From Bradyrhizobium sp. ORS 285 (GTDB lineage Bacteria; Pseudomonadota; Alphaproteobacteria; Rhizobiales; Xanthobacteraceae), in the NCBI RefSeq assembly GCF_900176205.1, contig NZ_LT859959.1, positions 3,121,001 to 3,185,000 of the forward strand: DNA of 64,000 bases, in the 5' to 3' direction. The notes under the pieces are model-generated. The model had not been told where the DNA came from and did not search any database. It saw nothing but the letters and a program-made list of their open reading frames with translations. The position numbers and the translations under genes were made by a program. Of the stretch, positions 46,189 to 56,427 are shown in pieces (position 1 is the stretch's first letter; every line of letters begins with the position of its first letter).

Positions 46189-48606
46189 ATGGGGAAGTTC
46201 AACATGTTTCGTCGTCACGCCCTCGGGGGCGCAAGCGTGATCGCCATGCAGCTGGTGCTGGTGCAGTCGGTCACGATCGCGCACGCGCAACCTGAGCAGG
46301 AATTGCCGTCAGTCACCGTCGATGCGCCGCGCGCGGCGGCCCAGAGAACCACCCGCAAGCCGGCCGCGCCGCAGGCTGCTCGCGCCACGAGCCGTGCGCC
46401 GAAGCCGGCCGGCGGATCCGTTGCCGCCGCATCCGGCCAGGGCAGCGGCGCGTCCGGTCGGGCCGACGGCGCAGCCGCCGCGCGCGATCAGCTCAGCCAG
46501 GCGCCGGCCGGCCAGACCGCGACCACCATCGACCGCAGCCGCTACGACGACCGGCCCGCATTCACGGTGGGCGACATCCTGCGTGAAAGTCCCGGCGTGT
46601 CGCTCAAGCAGGGCAACGGCCCGCGCGATCTCGGCATCTCGATCCGCGGCTCCAACGCCCGCAACGGTTTCGGCATCCGCAACATCGCGCTGTTCGAGGA
46701 CGGCTTTCCGGTGACGCAGCCGGACGGATTGTCGCGCAGCGACCTGATCGATCCGCATGCCTATGGCGCAGTCGACGTGATCCGCGGGCCGTCCTCGGCT
46801 CTGTATGGCAACTACGCCACCGGCGGCGCGATCAACTTCCGCACGCGTCCGGGCGGCAGCATCGATGGCGCGGAGATCGGCAGCGAAGGCGGCAGCTTCG
46901 GCTATCTCAGCAACTATCTCGCCTACGGCAAGAAGGTCGGCAATTTCGAAGGCTCGCTGTTCACCAGCGACGTCCGCGGCGACGGCTATCTCGGCAACAG
47001 CTGGTTCAACACCCAGACCGTCAATTTCCTTGGAACGTTGAAGGCGACGCCCGATGATCGCTTCACGGTCAAGATCATCAACAACGAGCTTTCGACACGG
47101 TTGCCGGTCCGATACACGCTGAGCAACTACTATCAGAATCCGTATCAGCAGGGCTGCACCACCGGGAAGCCGCTTGCGGCCGGCTGCCAGACCGTCGGGC
47201 TCAACACGAACGGCTTCAATACGCTCGGTGGCGTCGACCAGGAGACCGCGCTGCAGGCCGGGCTCGGCCGCAACGACCGCCGCACCATCGTCGGCGGCCG
47301 CTGGGAGCATGATTTCGACAACACCACGACCTGGCGCAACCAGTTCGTGTTCGATGATCGCAACATCAGCCAGCCGACGGGATCGACCAGCGCGATCGGC
47401 GACTATCCGTCCTACAACTACATGAGCGACATCACCAAGCGTGGTGAGATTTTCGGCCTGGAATCCACGGCGTTCTTTGGCGCCTTCTACAATACGCTGA
47501 CCGCCTCGGGGGACACGCGCTTCGTCGTGCCCGGCGGCAATGCGGCGCTCGGGCGTCTGTCCGGGAACACCTGGAGCGAGACGACCAATTATGGCCTGCG
47601 GGCGCGTGAGGAGCTCAAGCTGACAGCGGCGCTGACCGCGGTGGCCGGACTGGGCTGGGAGCGCACCCACCTCCGCGGCGTGAATACGGCCTACACCTAT
47701 ACGGGACTTGCCGGCACCACGACCACGTCGCTCACCACCGCGGACCGGCAGTTCGACAATCTCGCCCCCGAGCTGGCGCTGCTCTACAAGGTGAACAGCG
47801 ACTGGCTGCTGCGCGCCCGCGTCGCGACCGGCTATGGCACGCCGCAGGCCTCCAACCTGTTCGTTCTGCCGACCGGCGCCTTCGGCAACAACACCCAGCT
47901 GCAGTCCCAGACCAATCTCGGCTACGACATTGGTGTCGACTGGACGCCGAACCGGGCGGTGACCGTGAGCGCGACGGGCTTCTACGAGTTCTTTCGCAAC
48001 GAGATCGTCACCCAGGCCGTCACGGGGCCGCTCAATTCATCCTACACCTTCAACGCGCCGCGTTCGGAGCACAAGGGCGTCGAGCTGGCCGCCGACTGGA
48101 GGTTCCTGCCGGGCTGGCGGTTCACCGCCGCCTACACCTATCTGGACCAGGTCTACACCGAATATACCGAGAACCTCGTGGGCAGCTCGAAGCTGTTCAG
48201 CTTCAACCGTGCCGGCAACAAGATCCCCGGCATCTCGCCGAACGAGCTGACCGCTCGGCTGGGCTACGATCACGACAGCGGGAGATTGGCCGGGCTCGGG
48301 GGCTTCGTCGAAGTCCAATGGAAGGATTCTTTCTATATGGACAATGCGAACCTGCAGAAGGCGCCCGGCTACGAGCTGGTCAATTTGAACGTTCACTACA
48401 AGACCGAGTTGGCTTCGGAGACGTTCAAGTCGCTGAACGTGTTCTTCGAGGTCCGCAACGTATTCGACCGCACCTACATCGCGTCGGCGAACAATCTGCA
48501 GAACACGGTGACGGGGGCCGGCGTGCAGGGCTTGGCGACCACCGGGACGATCTACGCCGGCTCACCACGCGCCTTCATGGCGGGCATGAAGGTGGCATTC
48601 CGATGA
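46189..48606 (+). CDS. TonB-dependent outer-membrane receptor (putative metal/copper uptake)
   Basis: 805 residues. Signal peptide to about AHAQ, a Pro/Ala-rich linker (residues 30-110), a plug domain (FTVGDILRESPGVSLKQG, ISIRGSNARNGF, VDVIRGPSSALYG, GGAINFRT) and a 22-strand-type barrel to the end. Start at 46189 is supported by GGGAG 6 bp upstream. Such receptors import metal complexes or other scarce ligands using TonB energy. The neighbours (two Cys-His proteins, a PCu(A)C chaperone, a BNR protein with a Cys cluster, a thioredoxin) suggest copper. Its stop overlaps the next start by 4 bp. Confidence 0.92.
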   Translation: MGKFNMFRRHALGGASVIAMQLVLVQSVTIAHAQPEQELPSVTVDAPRAAAQRTTRKPAAPQAARATSRAPKPAGGSVAAASGQGSGASGRADGAAAARDQLSQAPAGQTATTIDRSRYDDRPAFTVGDILRESPGVSLKQGNGPRDLGISIRGSNARNGFGIRNIALFEDGFPVTQPDGLSRSDLIDPHAYGAVDVIRGPSSALYGNYATGGAINFRTRPGGSIDGAEIGSEGGSFGYLSNYLAYGKKVGNFEGSLFTSDVRGDGYLGNSWFNTQTVNFLGTLKATPDDRFTVKIINNELSTRLPVRYTLSNYYQNPYQQGCTTGKPLAAGCQTVGLNTNGFNTLGGVDQETALQAGLGRNDRRTIVGGRWEHDFDNTTTWRNQFVFDDRNISQPTGSTSAIGDYPSYNYMSDITKRGEIFGLESTAFFGAFYNTLTASGDTRFVVPGGNAALGRLSGNTWSETTNYGLRAREELKLTAALTAVAGLGWERTHLRGVNTAYTYTGLAGTTTTSLTTADRQFDNLAPELALLYKVNSDWLLRARVATGYGTPQASNLFVLPTGAFGNNTQLQSQTNLGYDIGVDWTPNRAVTVSATGFYEFFRNEIVTQAVTGPLNSSYTFNAPRSEHKGVELAADWRFLPGWRFTAAYTYLDQVYTEYTENLVGSSKLFSFNRAGNKIPGISPNELTARLGYDHDSGRLAGLGGFVEVQWKDSFYMDNANLQKAPGYELVNLNVHYKTELASETFKSLNVFFEVRNVFDRTYIASANNLQNTVTGAGVQGLATTGTIYAGSPRAFMAGMKVAFR

Positions 48607-49841
48607 GGATCGACATGACAAGGACATCGCGGCTTCGAAACGGACTGGCTGGGCTTGCCATCGCGTTGCTCTGTCCACTCACCGCTCAGGCGCAGATGGC
48701 GCATCAGCACGGCTCCGACGCCGCCTGCGAAGGCACCGAGCTCAGATGCGCGACCAAGGTGACGCCGTTCTTCGCGGCCGATGGCAAGCTCTGGCTGGCC
48801 TGGATGGCCGGAGGGCGCCTGTCCGTCGCGAGCTCGACGGACGGCGGCAAGACCTACTCAACGCCCGTGCCGGTGACCGAGCAGCAGCTCAATCTGGACT
48901 GGGGACCCGATGCCCGGCCGAAGCTGGTGGTCGACGGCAAGGGGACGGTTGCGGTGGCGTTCTCGATCTTCCGCGATCAGGCCTTCAACGGCCAGGTGCT
49001 CACGACGCGCTCCAGCGATGGCGGCCAGAGCTTCGCGCCGGTTCGTCCGATCACGGCCAGCAATGAGAGCCAGCGCTTCGAGGCGATGGCGTTCGACCAG
49101 GACGGCACGGTGTTCGTTGCCTGGCTCGACAAGCGCAACCGCGCGCCGGCGAAGGCCGAGGGGCGGAGCTATGAGGGGGCGGGGCTGTTCTTCGCCTCGT
49201 CACGCGACGGCGGCGCGACTTACGCGGAGGCGAAGTTGGCCCAGGACAACACCTGCGAATGTTGCCGGCTCGGCCTTGCCTTCGTAGGCCCGGGACGCCC
49301 GGTCGTCGTGTTCCGCAACATCTATGAGGGCAGCGTCCGCGACCATGCAGTGGTCACGTTCAGCGATCTCACGACGCCGGGCGAGGTCTATCGGGTCAGC
49401 ACCGACGATTGGCAGATCAAGGCCTGTCCGCATCAGGGGCCGAGCCTGACCGTGGCGCCCACCGGCACCTACCATGTGACCTGGTTCACCGGCGGCAAGG
49501 CGCGCAAGGGACTGTTCTATGCGCAGTCGCGCGACGGCGGACGGACGTTCTCCGAGCCCATGGCCCTCGGCCAGGCCGATCGCAATCCGACGCGACCCTT
49601 CGTGCTGGCGACGCAGGATGTCACGACCCTGGTCTGGAAGGAGTTCGATGGCGAGCGGACCACCGTCATGGCCATCCAGTCCAAGGATGACGGCGCAACC
49701 TGGTCGAAGCCGCGCGCCATCGCCAGCACCGACAACGCATCGGACCATCCGCTGCTGGTCGCCAACGGCCGGCAGGTGTTCCTGTCGTGGATGACCAAGG
49801 CGGACGGCTATCGGTTGCAGGCGATCGGAGACGAGTCATGA
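48603..49841 (+). CDS. Periplasmic BNR/Asp-box beta-propeller (sialidase-like) protein with Cys cluster
   Basis: 412 residues from the ATG at 48603, or 408 from 48615. A signal peptide (AIALLCPLTAQAQ) is followed by MAHQHGSDAACEG, giving His and Cys near the mature N-terminus. Five Asp-box repeats are visible (STDGGKTY, SSDGGQSF, SRDGGATY, SRDGGRTF, SKDDGATW), so a six-bladed propeller is expected. Two Cys-containing loops, NTCECCRLG and KACPHQG, are unlike true sialidases, and no sialidase Arg triad is evident, so a glycosidase activity is doubtful. Coupled by ATGA overlaps to the receptor before it and the thioredoxin after it. Confidence 0.88.
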   Translation: MRIDMTRTSRLRNGLAGLAIALLCPLTAQAQMAHQHGSDAACEGTELRCATKVTPFFAADGKLWLAWMAGGRLSVASSTDGGKTYSTPVPVTEQQLNLDWGPDARPKLVVDGKGTVAVAFSIFRDQAFNGQVLTTRSSDGGQSFAPVRPITASNESQRFEAMAFDQDGTVFVAWLDKRNRAPAKAEGRSYEGAGLFFASSRDGGATYAEAKLAQDNTCECCRLGLAFVGPGRPVVVFRNIYEGSVRDHAVVTFSDLTTPGEVYRVSTDDWQIKACPHQGPSLTVAPTGTYHVTWFTGGKARKGLFYAQSRDGGRTFSEPMALGQADRNPTRPFVLATQDVTTLVWKEFDGERTTVMAIQSKDDGATWSKPRAIASTDNASDHPLLVANGRQVFLSWMTKADGYRLQAIGDES

Positions 49842-50338
49842 AACGCGAAATCTTGGTTGCCATTGCCCTCTGCGGTCTTCTCGCGCTGACCGCCTCCGGC
49901 ACGGCAGCGCCGCAGCCATTGAAGCCGTTCGAGCGCGGCACCTGGCACGAGCTGCTGCGCGCCCATGCGGGACGGCCGACCCTGATCCATTTCTGGGGTG
50001 TTACCTGCGGGCCCTGCAAGATCGAGCTGCCGCAACTCGGCAAGTTCATGGCGGATCATCCCGGGATCGATGTGGTCACCGTGAGCGCCGACCTCGTGCC
50101 CAACCTGACCACCGCAACCCAGGCGATGCTCGACAAGGCCGGGCTCGCCGCTGCCGAGAACTTCATTTTCAACGATGGCTTCGTCGAGCGCCTGCGGTTC
50201 GAGATCGATCCGTCCTGGCAGGGCGACATTCCTCGCACCATGCTCGTGACCCCGGACGGTGCGATCGAGACCATCGAGGGCAGCGCCGAGATCAGTGATC
50301 TCGATCAATGGTCCGCCAAGCAGAGGCGTCAGCAATAG
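49838..50338 (+). CDS. Exported thioredoxin-like protein (TlpA/ResA type)
   Basis: 166 residues from the ATG at 49838 (ATGA overlap with the BNR gene). Signal peptide (LVAIALCGLLALTASGTAA), then a thioredoxin fold with active site HFWGVTCGPCKIELP and the later cis-Pro segment DIPRTMLV. It is expected to reduce or oxidise Cys pairs in the periplasm. Being the last gene of the cassette, it may keep the Cys clusters of the BNR and DUF2946-type proteins reduced so that they can bind copper (inference). Confidence 0.9.
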   Translation: MKREILVAIALCGLLALTASGTAAPQPLKPFERGTWHELLRAHAGRPTLIHFWGVTCGPCKIELPQLGKFMADHPGIDVVTVSADLVPNLTTATQAMLDKAGLAAAENFIFNDGFVERLRFEIDPSWQGDIPRTMLVTPDGAIETIEGSAEISDLDQWSAKQRRQQ

Positions 50339-50546
50339 GGCCGCGAGGACGTGGATGGGGCCCCGCTCGTCCGGCTTCGATGACGGCAAGGAGATGGCGG
50401 CGGGGCTCAACCACCGCCTCAGCTCAACCAGTAAAATAGTCGGGAATACGGTGGCTTAGCCGCTTTTTCTCAAACCCAGTCTTGTGTTTTGCCGCCCGAT
50501 CCGGTTTGACTGCGCCAGCCCGAACCGAATCTTGAAGGCCTAACCC

Positions 50547-51878
50547 ATGCGTCTGTCGCGGTTTTTCCTGCCGATCTTGAAAGAAAACCCGAAGGAAGCC
50601 GAGATCGTCTCGCACCGGTTGATGCTGCGCGCCGGCATGCTGCGGCAGGAGGCGGCCGGCATCTATGCCTGGCTGCCCCTTGGCTTCAAGGTCCTGAAGA
50701 AGATCGAGCAGATCGTGCGCGAGGAGCAGAACCGCGCCGGCGCGCTCGAGCTGCTGATGCCCACCCTGCAACTCGCCGACCTCTGGCGCGAGAGCGGCCG
50801 CTACGACGCCTACGGGCCGGAGATGCTGCGCATCAGCGACCGCCACAAGCGTGAGCTGCTGTACGGGCCGACCAACGAGGAAATGATCACGGAAATCTTC
50901 CGCGCCTATGTGAAGTCCTACCGTAACCTCCCGCTCAATCTCTATCATATTCAATGGAAATTCCGCGACGAGCAGCGTCCGCGCTTCGGCGTGATGCGCG
51001 GCCGCGAATTCCTGATGAAGGACGCCTATTCGTTCGATCTCGACGAGGCCGGCGCGCGGCGCGCCTATAACAAGATGTTCGTCGCTTATCTGCGCACGTT
51101 CGCGCGAATGGGCCTGAAGGGCATTCCGATGCGCGCCGAGACCGGCCCGATCGGCGGCGATCTCAGCCACGAGTTCATCGTGCTCGCCGAGACCGGCGAG
51201 TCTGGCGTCTATTGCGACCGCAACGTGCTCGACCTGCCGATCCCGCCGGCGACCGTCGATTACGACGGCGACCTGACGCCGATCATCAAGGAATGGACCT
51301 CGCTCTACGCGGCGACCGAGGACGTCCATGACGGCGCCCGCTTCGAGGCCGAGGTGCCGGCGGAGCGGCGCGTCCACACCCGCGGCATCGAGGTCGGCCA
51401 GATCTTCTATTTCGGCACCAAGTACTCGGAGCCGATGAAGGCGCTGGTGGCCGGTCCCGACGGCGCCGAGGTGACCATTCACGGCGGCTCCTACGGCGTC
51501 GGCGTGTCGCGTCTCGCGGGCGCGATCATCGAGGCCTGCCACGATGACGCCGGCATCAAATGGCCGGAGGAGGTGGCGCCGTTCCGCGCCGTGATCCTGA
51601 ATCTGAAGCAGGGCGGTTCCGACACCGATGCCGCCTGCGAGCAGCTCTATCGCGATCTCCTGGCCAAGGGCGTCGACGTGCTCTACGACGACACCGAGCA
51701 GCGCGCCGGCGGGAAGTTCGCCACGGCCGACCTCATCGGCATTCCCTGGCAGATCATGGTTGGCCCCAAGAGCCTGGCCGAGGGCAAGGTCGAGGTGAAG
51801 ACCCGCAGTGACGGTGCGCGGCAGATGATGTCGCCGGCTGACGTTGTGGCGCGGCTCGGCGGACCCGTGGCTGGCTGA
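50547..51878 (+). CDS. proS: Prolyl-tRNA synthetase
   Basis: 443 residues. Class II synthetase motifs are clear: the N-terminal [15 protein letters not shown] start, motif 1 region [22 protein letters not shown], motif 2 around [19 protein letters not shown], and motif 3 in [15 protein letters not shown], with the anticodon-binding domain after it ([13 protein letters not shown]). This is the short bacterial form without the editing insertion, typical of alphaproteobacteria. It charges tRNA-Pro in the cytoplasm and is essential. It begins a same-strand block with the lipoprotein-release genes. Confidence 0.97.
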   Translation: MRLSRFFLPILKENPKEAEIVSHRLMLRAGMLRQEAAGIYAWLPLGFKVLKKIEQIVREEQNRAGALELLMPTLQLADLWRESGRYDAYGPEMLRISDRHKRELLYGPTNEEMITEIFRAYVKSYRNLPLNLYHIQWKFRDEQRPRFGVMRGREFLMKDAYSFDLDEAGARRAYNKMFVAYLRTFARMGLKGIPMRAETGPIGGDLSHEFIVLAETGESGVYCDRNVLDLPIPPATVDYDGDLTPIIKEWTSLYAATEDVHDGARFEAEVPAERRVHTRGIEVGQIFYFGTKYSEPMKALVAGPDGAEVTIHGGSYGVGVSRLAGAIIEACHDDAGIKWPEEVAPFRAVILNLKQGGSDTDAACEQLYRDLLAKGVDVLYDDTEQRAGGKFATADLIGIPWQIMVGPKSLAEGKVEVKTRSDGARQMMSPADVVARLGGPVAG

Positions 51879-51975
51879 GCGGGGTTCGTTCGATCATCGG
51901 ATTATCCACCGGGGCAGCCCGTTCCCTTCTGGCCAATCCGGCCACAATCGGCCCGAATCATGGGATGATCGCGCA

Positions 51976-53256
51976 ATGGATGAAGCCATGACCGAACCCG
52001 TGCAGACCGCGCCCTTCGCCCCCTTCGAGTGGATGCTCTCGGGACGTTATCTGCGCGCGCGGCGCCGCGAAGGGTTCATCTCGGTGATCGCCGGGTTCTC
52101 GTTTCTCGGCATCATGCTCGGCGTTGCGACCCTGATCATCGTGATGGCCGTCATGAACGGCTTCCGCAAGGAGCTGCTCGACAAGATCCTCGGCCTCAAC
52201 GGCCACTTGCTGGTCCAGCCCCTGGAATCGCCGTTGACCGACTGGAAGGACGTTTCCGAGCGCATCTCGCAGGTCCAGGGCATCCGCTTGGCGGCTCCCG
52301 TGGTCGACGGCCAAGGCCTGGGCTCGTCGCCGTTCAATGCCTCCGGCGTGTTCATCCGCGGCATCCGCTCGCAGGACCTCGTGAACCTGACCTCGATTGC
52401 CAAGAACATCAAGCAGGGCACGCTCGAGGGGTTTGACGAGGGGCAGGGCGTGGCGATCGGCCGGCGCCTGGCTGATCAGCTCTCCTTGCACGCCGGCGAC
52501 AGCATTACGCTGGTCGCTCCCAAGGGCGCGGTGACGCCGATGGGGACGACGCCGCGCATCAAGCCCTACAAGGTCGCGGCGGTGTTCGAGATCGGCATGT
52601 CCGAATATGATTCTAGCTTCGTGTTCATGCCGCTTGCAGAAGCGCAGGCCTATTTCAACCGCAACAACGACGTCACCGCGATCGAGATCTTCACCAGCAA
52701 CCCGGACAAGGTCGAGCAGTTTCGCAAGACGGTGACCGAGGCGGCCGGCCGGCCCATCTTTCTCGTCGACTGGCGCCAGCGCAACTCGACCTTCTTCAAC
52801 GCGCTCCAGGTCGAGCGCAACGTGATGTTCCTGATCCTCACGCTGATCGTGCTGGTCGCCGCGCTGAATATCGTCTCGGGCCTGATCATGCTGGTCAAGG
52901 ACAAGGGCCAGGACATCGCCGTGCTCCGGACGATGGGTGCGTCGCAGGGCGCGATCATGCGCATCTTCCTCATCACCGGCGCCTCGATCGGCGTGGTCGG
53001 CACGCTGACCGGGTTCATCGTCGGCCTCCTGATCTGCATGAACATCGAGACCATCCGGCTGTTCCTGTCCTGGCTGACGAACACCGAGCTGTTCGATCCC
53101 ACGCTCTACTTCCTGTCGAAACTGCCGGCCGAGATCGACGCCGGCGAGACGACGGCGGTGGTCATCATGGCCCTGACCCTGTCTTTCCTGGCCACGCTCT
53201 ATCCCTCCTGGCGCGCCGCCCGATTAGACCCGGTCGAAGCGCTTCGCTACGAGTGA
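51976..53256 (+). CDS. lolC: Lipoprotein-releasing ABC transporter permease (LolC/LolE family)
   Basis: 426 residues from the ATG at 51976 (or 51988). N-terminal signature [18 protein letters not shown], one helix ([20 protein letters not shown]), a large periplasmic domain (about residues 60-270) and three C-terminal helices ending [18 protein letters not shown]. This is the FtsX-like permease that extracts lipoproteins from the inner membrane for transfer to LolA. Only one permease gene is present, so the complex is probably a homodimer as in many alphaproteobacteria. LolD follows after 7 bp. Confidence 0.95.
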   Translation: MDEAMTEPVQTAPFAPFEWMLSGRYLRARRREGFISVIAGFSFLGIMLGVATLIIVMAVMNGFRKELLDKILGLNGHLLVQPLESPLTDWKDVSERISQVQGIRLAAPVVDGQGLGSSPFNASGVFIRGIRSQDLVNLTSIAKNIKQGTLEGFDEGQGVAIGRRLADQLSLHAGDSITLVAPKGAVTPMGTTPRIKPYKVAAVFEIGMSEYDSSFVFMPLAEAQAYFNRNNDVTAIEIFTSNPDKVEQFRKTVTEAAGRPIFLVDWRQRNSTFFNALQVERNVMFLILTLIVLVAALNIVSGLIMLVKDKGQDIAVLRTMGASQGAIMRIFLITGASIGVVGTLTGFIVGLLICMNIETIRLFLSWLTNTELFDPTLYFLSKLPAEIDAGETTAVVIMALTLSFLATLYPSWRAARLDPVEALRYE

Positions 53257-53263
53257 GACGCTG

Positions 53264-53965
53264 ATGGAAGAGCAGGGGGCAGAGGATGTACCGGTCGTTT
53301 ATCTCCACGAGATCAAGCGGCGGTATATGCAGGGCGAGCAGCAGCTGACCATTCTGGACGGCGCCAAGCTCGCGCTGTGGGCGGGGCAATCGGTGGCGCT
53401 GGTGGCGCCGTCGGGCTCGGGCAAGTCGACATTGCTGCACATTGCGGGTCTGCTGGAGAGCCCCGACGAGGGCGAGGTCTATGTCGGGGGGACGCCGACC
53501 TCGCAACTGACCGACATCGAGCGTACCCAGATGCGCCGCACCGACATCGGCTTCGTCTACCAGTCGCACCGCCTGCTGCCGGAGTTCACGGCGCTGGAGA
53601 ATGTGATGCTGCCGCAGATGATCCGCGGGCTGAAGCGCTCGGAGACGGTGAAGCGGGCGACCGAGATCCTGGCCTATCTGGGCCTGGGCGAGCGCATCAA
53701 GCACCGTCCGGCCGAGCTCTCCGGCGGCGAGCAGCAGCGCGTCGCGATCGCGCGCGCGGTCGCCAATGCGCCGCGCGCGCTGCTCGCGGACGAGCCCACT
53801 GGCAATCTCGATCCCGGCACTGCGGACCACGTGTTCCACGCCTTGATGCAGCTCGTGAAGGCGACGCGGGTTGCGATGCTGATCGCGACCCACAACATGG
53901 AGCTGGCCGGCCGCATGGACCGCCGCGTCTCCATCGTCGGGGGCAAGGTGGTCGAGCTGGATTGA
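53264..53965 (+). CDS. lolD: Lipoprotein-releasing ABC transporter ATP-binding protein LolD
   Basis: 233 residues. Walker [11 protein letters not shown]-loop in [17 protein letters not shown], signature [15 protein letters not shown], Walker [13 protein letters not shown] and the switch His in ATHNME are all present. The MacB/LolD-type features include the [14 protein letters not shown] segment. It powers lipoprotein release with the permease encoded 7 bp upstream and is last in that operon, facing the convergent oxidoreductase gene. Confidence 0.96.
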   Translation: MEEQGAEDVPVVYLHEIKRRYMQGEQQLTILDGAKLALWAGQSVALVAPSGSGKSTLLHIAGLLESPDEGEVYVGGTPTSQLTDIERTQMRRTDIGFVYQSHRLLPEFTALENVMLPQMIRGLKRSETVKRATEILAYLGLGERIKHRPAELSGGEQQRVAIARAVANAPRALLADEPTGNLDPGTADHVFHALMQLVKATRVAMLIATHNMELAGRMDRRVSIVGGKVVELD

Positions 53966-53977
53966 GGCCGGCTGCGC

Positions 53978-55057
53978 TCAGGGCCTGATCACCGTCATCT
54001 TGAACGGCTGATTGTTCGCGGCGGCATGGGTCACGGCCTCGTTGGCGTTGTCGAGATCGAAACAGGTCGGCTCGAACTGAGCGAGGTCGAGCAATCCGCC
54101 CCTGATCAGTCCGACCATCTTCACCGTCGCGGTCGGCGGGCACATCCAGACGCCGTGAATGGTGATGCAGTCGCGCATGATCCAGGGATAGGGCAGATCG
54201 AGCCCTGGGCCGCCGAGCATGCCGACGCCGCCCATCAGCACCACGCGCCCATAGGGACGCACGGTCATCACCGCGGACCTGACGACATCCGTCGTCACGG
54301 AGGGCGGCATGATGTCGAGCACGCAGTCGATCGGGCCAGGCGCTGCGCGCTTCATGCGCTCGGTGTCGTCCCTGTGATTTCCGGAGAGCCTGACCGGATG
54401 GACGCGGCCGCCGAACCTGCGCTGGAGCTCGGCCAGCATGACCTCGTTGCGGCCGGGCGCCACCACCGCAGCGGCGCCCATCGCGAGCGCCACCGCGACC
54501 GCCGCGCTGCCGAACCGGCCGGTGGCGCCGCTGACCAGCACGGTCTCACCCGGCTGCAGCTGGGCCGCCAGAAAGCCGCCATAGGGCACGAGCAGGGTGC
54601 CGAGCGCGCACCACCGCGCGGCGTCATCAGGATCGATCACGCCGATCGGCTTGGCGTTCTCCGTCGGCATCCGCATCCGCTGCGCGAACGAGCCGTGCCG
54701 AAAATACTGCTGAAGCTTGAGCCCACCTGGTCCGCGCGCGCTCAGGCCTTGCAGCGTGATATCGGGGGCAAGCGCATTATCCCGTGAGCGCACGGTCGGA
54801 TCGCAGAACACCCAGTCGCCGATGGCAAGATGCGTCGCATCGGGGCCGAGCGCGCTCACCCTGCCGACACCGCTCGTTCCTGGAATGACCGGAAGCTCCA
54901 GCAGGTACTTCCGCTCGCCGCTGAACACCTCGTTCGCATAGGACAGCACGCCGGCCGCGACGATGTCGACGATGACCTCGCCGGTGCCGAGCACGGGGTC
55001 CTCGACCTGCTCGATCTCCAATGGCGATCCAAAACGTTTCAGCACGGCAGCCTTCAT
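53978..55057 (-). CDS. Zinc-independent medium-chain dehydrogenase/reductase (quinone-oxidoreductase-like)
   Basis: 359 residues. GroES-like N-terminal domain (MKAAVLKRFGSPLEIEQVEDP, IPGTSGVGRVSALG), then a Rossmann NAD(P) domain with VLVSGATGRFGSAAVAVAL. The structural-zinc Cys quartet of alcohol dehydrogenases is missing, so it belongs with the zinc-free quinone-oxidoreductase-like group. Substrate unknown. A strong AAGGAGAA RBS precedes the ATG. It is divergent from an XRE-family regulator gene 124 bp away, the usual arrangement for local control. Confidence 0.88.
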   Translation of the reverse strand: MKAAVLKRFGSPLEIEQVEDPVLGTGEVIVDIVAAGVLSYANEVFSGERKYLLELPVIPGTSGVGRVSALGPDATHLAIGDWVFCDPTVRSRDNALAPDITLQGLSARGPGGLKLQQYFRHGSFAQRMRMPTENAKPIGVIDPDDAARWCALGTLLVPYGGFLAAQLQPGETVLVSGATGRFGSAAVAVALAMGAAAVVAPGRNEVMLAELQRRFGGRVHPVRLSGNHRDDTERMKRAAPGPIDCVLDIMPPSVTTDVVRSAVMTVRPYGRVVLMGGVGMLGGPGLDLPYPWIMRDCITIHGVWMCPPTATVKMVGLIRGGLLDLAQFEPTCFDLDNANEAVTHAAANNQPFKMTVIRP

Positions 55058-55181
55058 GGTCGTTCTCCTTCAACGAGTAGCGGCTTGAGGTTGCCGGGCT
55101 ATGCTGCGCGTAGGAAGGCCTGGTATTATCCTGGGATTGGCGAGGCCCAGCCTGGAACCCCTCACTCGGCAGGACTGAATC

Positions 55182-55952
55182 ATGAGCGATCCTAGACATG
55201 AAGCGCTCGGAAACTTCCTGCGCTCACGGCGCGAGAAGCTGACGCCGCAAGCGGTTGGGCTCGCGGCTGGCCGGCGGCGTCGCACGGCGGGGCTGCGCCG
55301 CGAGGAAGTGGCCGAACTCGCCGGCATCGGCGTCGACTGGTACATCCGGCTCGAGCAGGGCCGTGCGGTGAAGCCGTCGTCATCGACGGTCGACGCGCTG
55401 GCGCGCGCGCTGCGGCTCAGCCGAACGGAGCATGCTCATCTCAAGGCGCTGGTGCGCGGACCCGCGCGCAAGCCGTTCGTGCGCGAGACAGTGCCGGCCG
55501 GACTTCGCGAACTCGTGCAAAGCCTGAACCAGCCGGCCTACATCTCAGGGCAACGATGGGACGTGCTGGCCTGGAATGACCAGGCCGACGAGATCTTCGG
55601 CTTCTCACAACTCGCCGACGAGGATCGTAACACGCTGCTGCTCATGCTGTGCACGCCCGGCGTCCGCCGGCTGTTCGGCACACAGTGGAAGGAGTTGGCA
55701 CGACGCATGGTCGCGCAGTTTCGCGCGACCTATGATCTTTGGGCCGGTGATCCCGCTTTCGTGGATCTGCTCGCGCGGCTGCGCCATGGCAGTCGCGAGT
55801 TCAATGAGTTGTGGGCAGCTCACGACATCAATCCTCTGTCTGCAGGCGAGAAGCTGCTCGACCATCCGAAGAAGGGGCGAGTGAGATTGCGGTACGCGAC
55901 CTTTCAGGCCAACGACGACCCTGCGCTGAAGCTTGCGATCTACTACGCGTGA
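55182..55952 (+). CDS. XRE-family regulator with MmyB-like ligand-binding domain
   Basis: 256 residues. N-terminal helix-turn-helix (GNFLRSRREKLTPQAVGL, then RREEVAELAGIGVDWYIRLEQG) and a C-terminal PAS-like MmyB domain (ISGQRWDVLAWNDQA, then HPKKGRVRLRYATFQAN). Proteins of this architecture bind a small ligand, often a fatty acid, and repress an adjacent oxidoreductase gene. The divergent neighbour here is such a gene, so that target is likely (inference). A TATTAT box at 55124 lies in the intergenic region. Confidence 0.9.
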   Translation: MSDPRHEALGNFLRSRREKLTPQAVGLAAGRRRRTAGLRREEVAELAGIGVDWYIRLEQGRAVKPSSSTVDALARALRLSRTEHAHLKALVRGPARKPFVRETVPAGLRELVQSLNQPAYISGQRWDVLAWNDQADEIFGFSQLADEDRNTLLLMLCTPGVRRLFGTQWKELARRMVAQFRATYDLWAGDPAFVDLLARLRHGSREFNELWAAHDINPLSAGEKLLDHPKKGRVRLRYATFQANDDPALKLAIYYA

Positions 55953-56427
55953 GTGCCTGCTTCTTCCGTGTCGGAGGGCGCGATCGTGGACCTTGTCCAC
56001 GCATCGCGGGTTGAATTGAATCTGCACCATACATTCGTCGGCTTTGCGCATGATGATGCCAAGCATTCGCAATATCAGTCGCGCTGCCTCGAAGAGTTCA
56101 CGACTGAGACGCGCTGAAGTCTGTTCCGTGACGAGCGATGTGGGCGTCACGATTTCGGCGTCGCTTCGTATTGTGGCGAGCCAGGGACATTGGTCACGAC
56201 TCCTCCACACATCTTATTAGTTGTTTGTTCATATAGCGGCCAAAGCCTGTGAAAACAGGCGTTTGCGGCCAATCCCCAAAAAGCCGAAAAGAACAGTTCT
56301 AATCTGGCACATCAGCGATGTCGGCGGAGCGAGTGCGGAATGCATCGGCGCTTCGTCGCGCTGCATGCGTTTTGGACGGAACCAGAAGGGTTTGGGGACC
56401 TTGGGACAGAAGCTACGGAGTTCGATG
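55953..56427. other. 475-bp non-coding region before the first beta-barrel gene
   Basis: No convincing gene on either strand; open frames here are shadows. The segment 56200-56300 is the most AT-rich part (TTATTAGTTGTTTGTTCATA) and is where the promoter of the beta-barrel gene should be, implying a 5' leader of about 100-200 bases. Nothing else is recognised. Confidence 0.5.

Noticed and set aside
55605..56210. A 201-codon minus-strand frame covering the gap before the first barrel gene
   Set aside because: More than half is antisense to the XRE-type regulator gene, and the rest shows no known domain or supported start.
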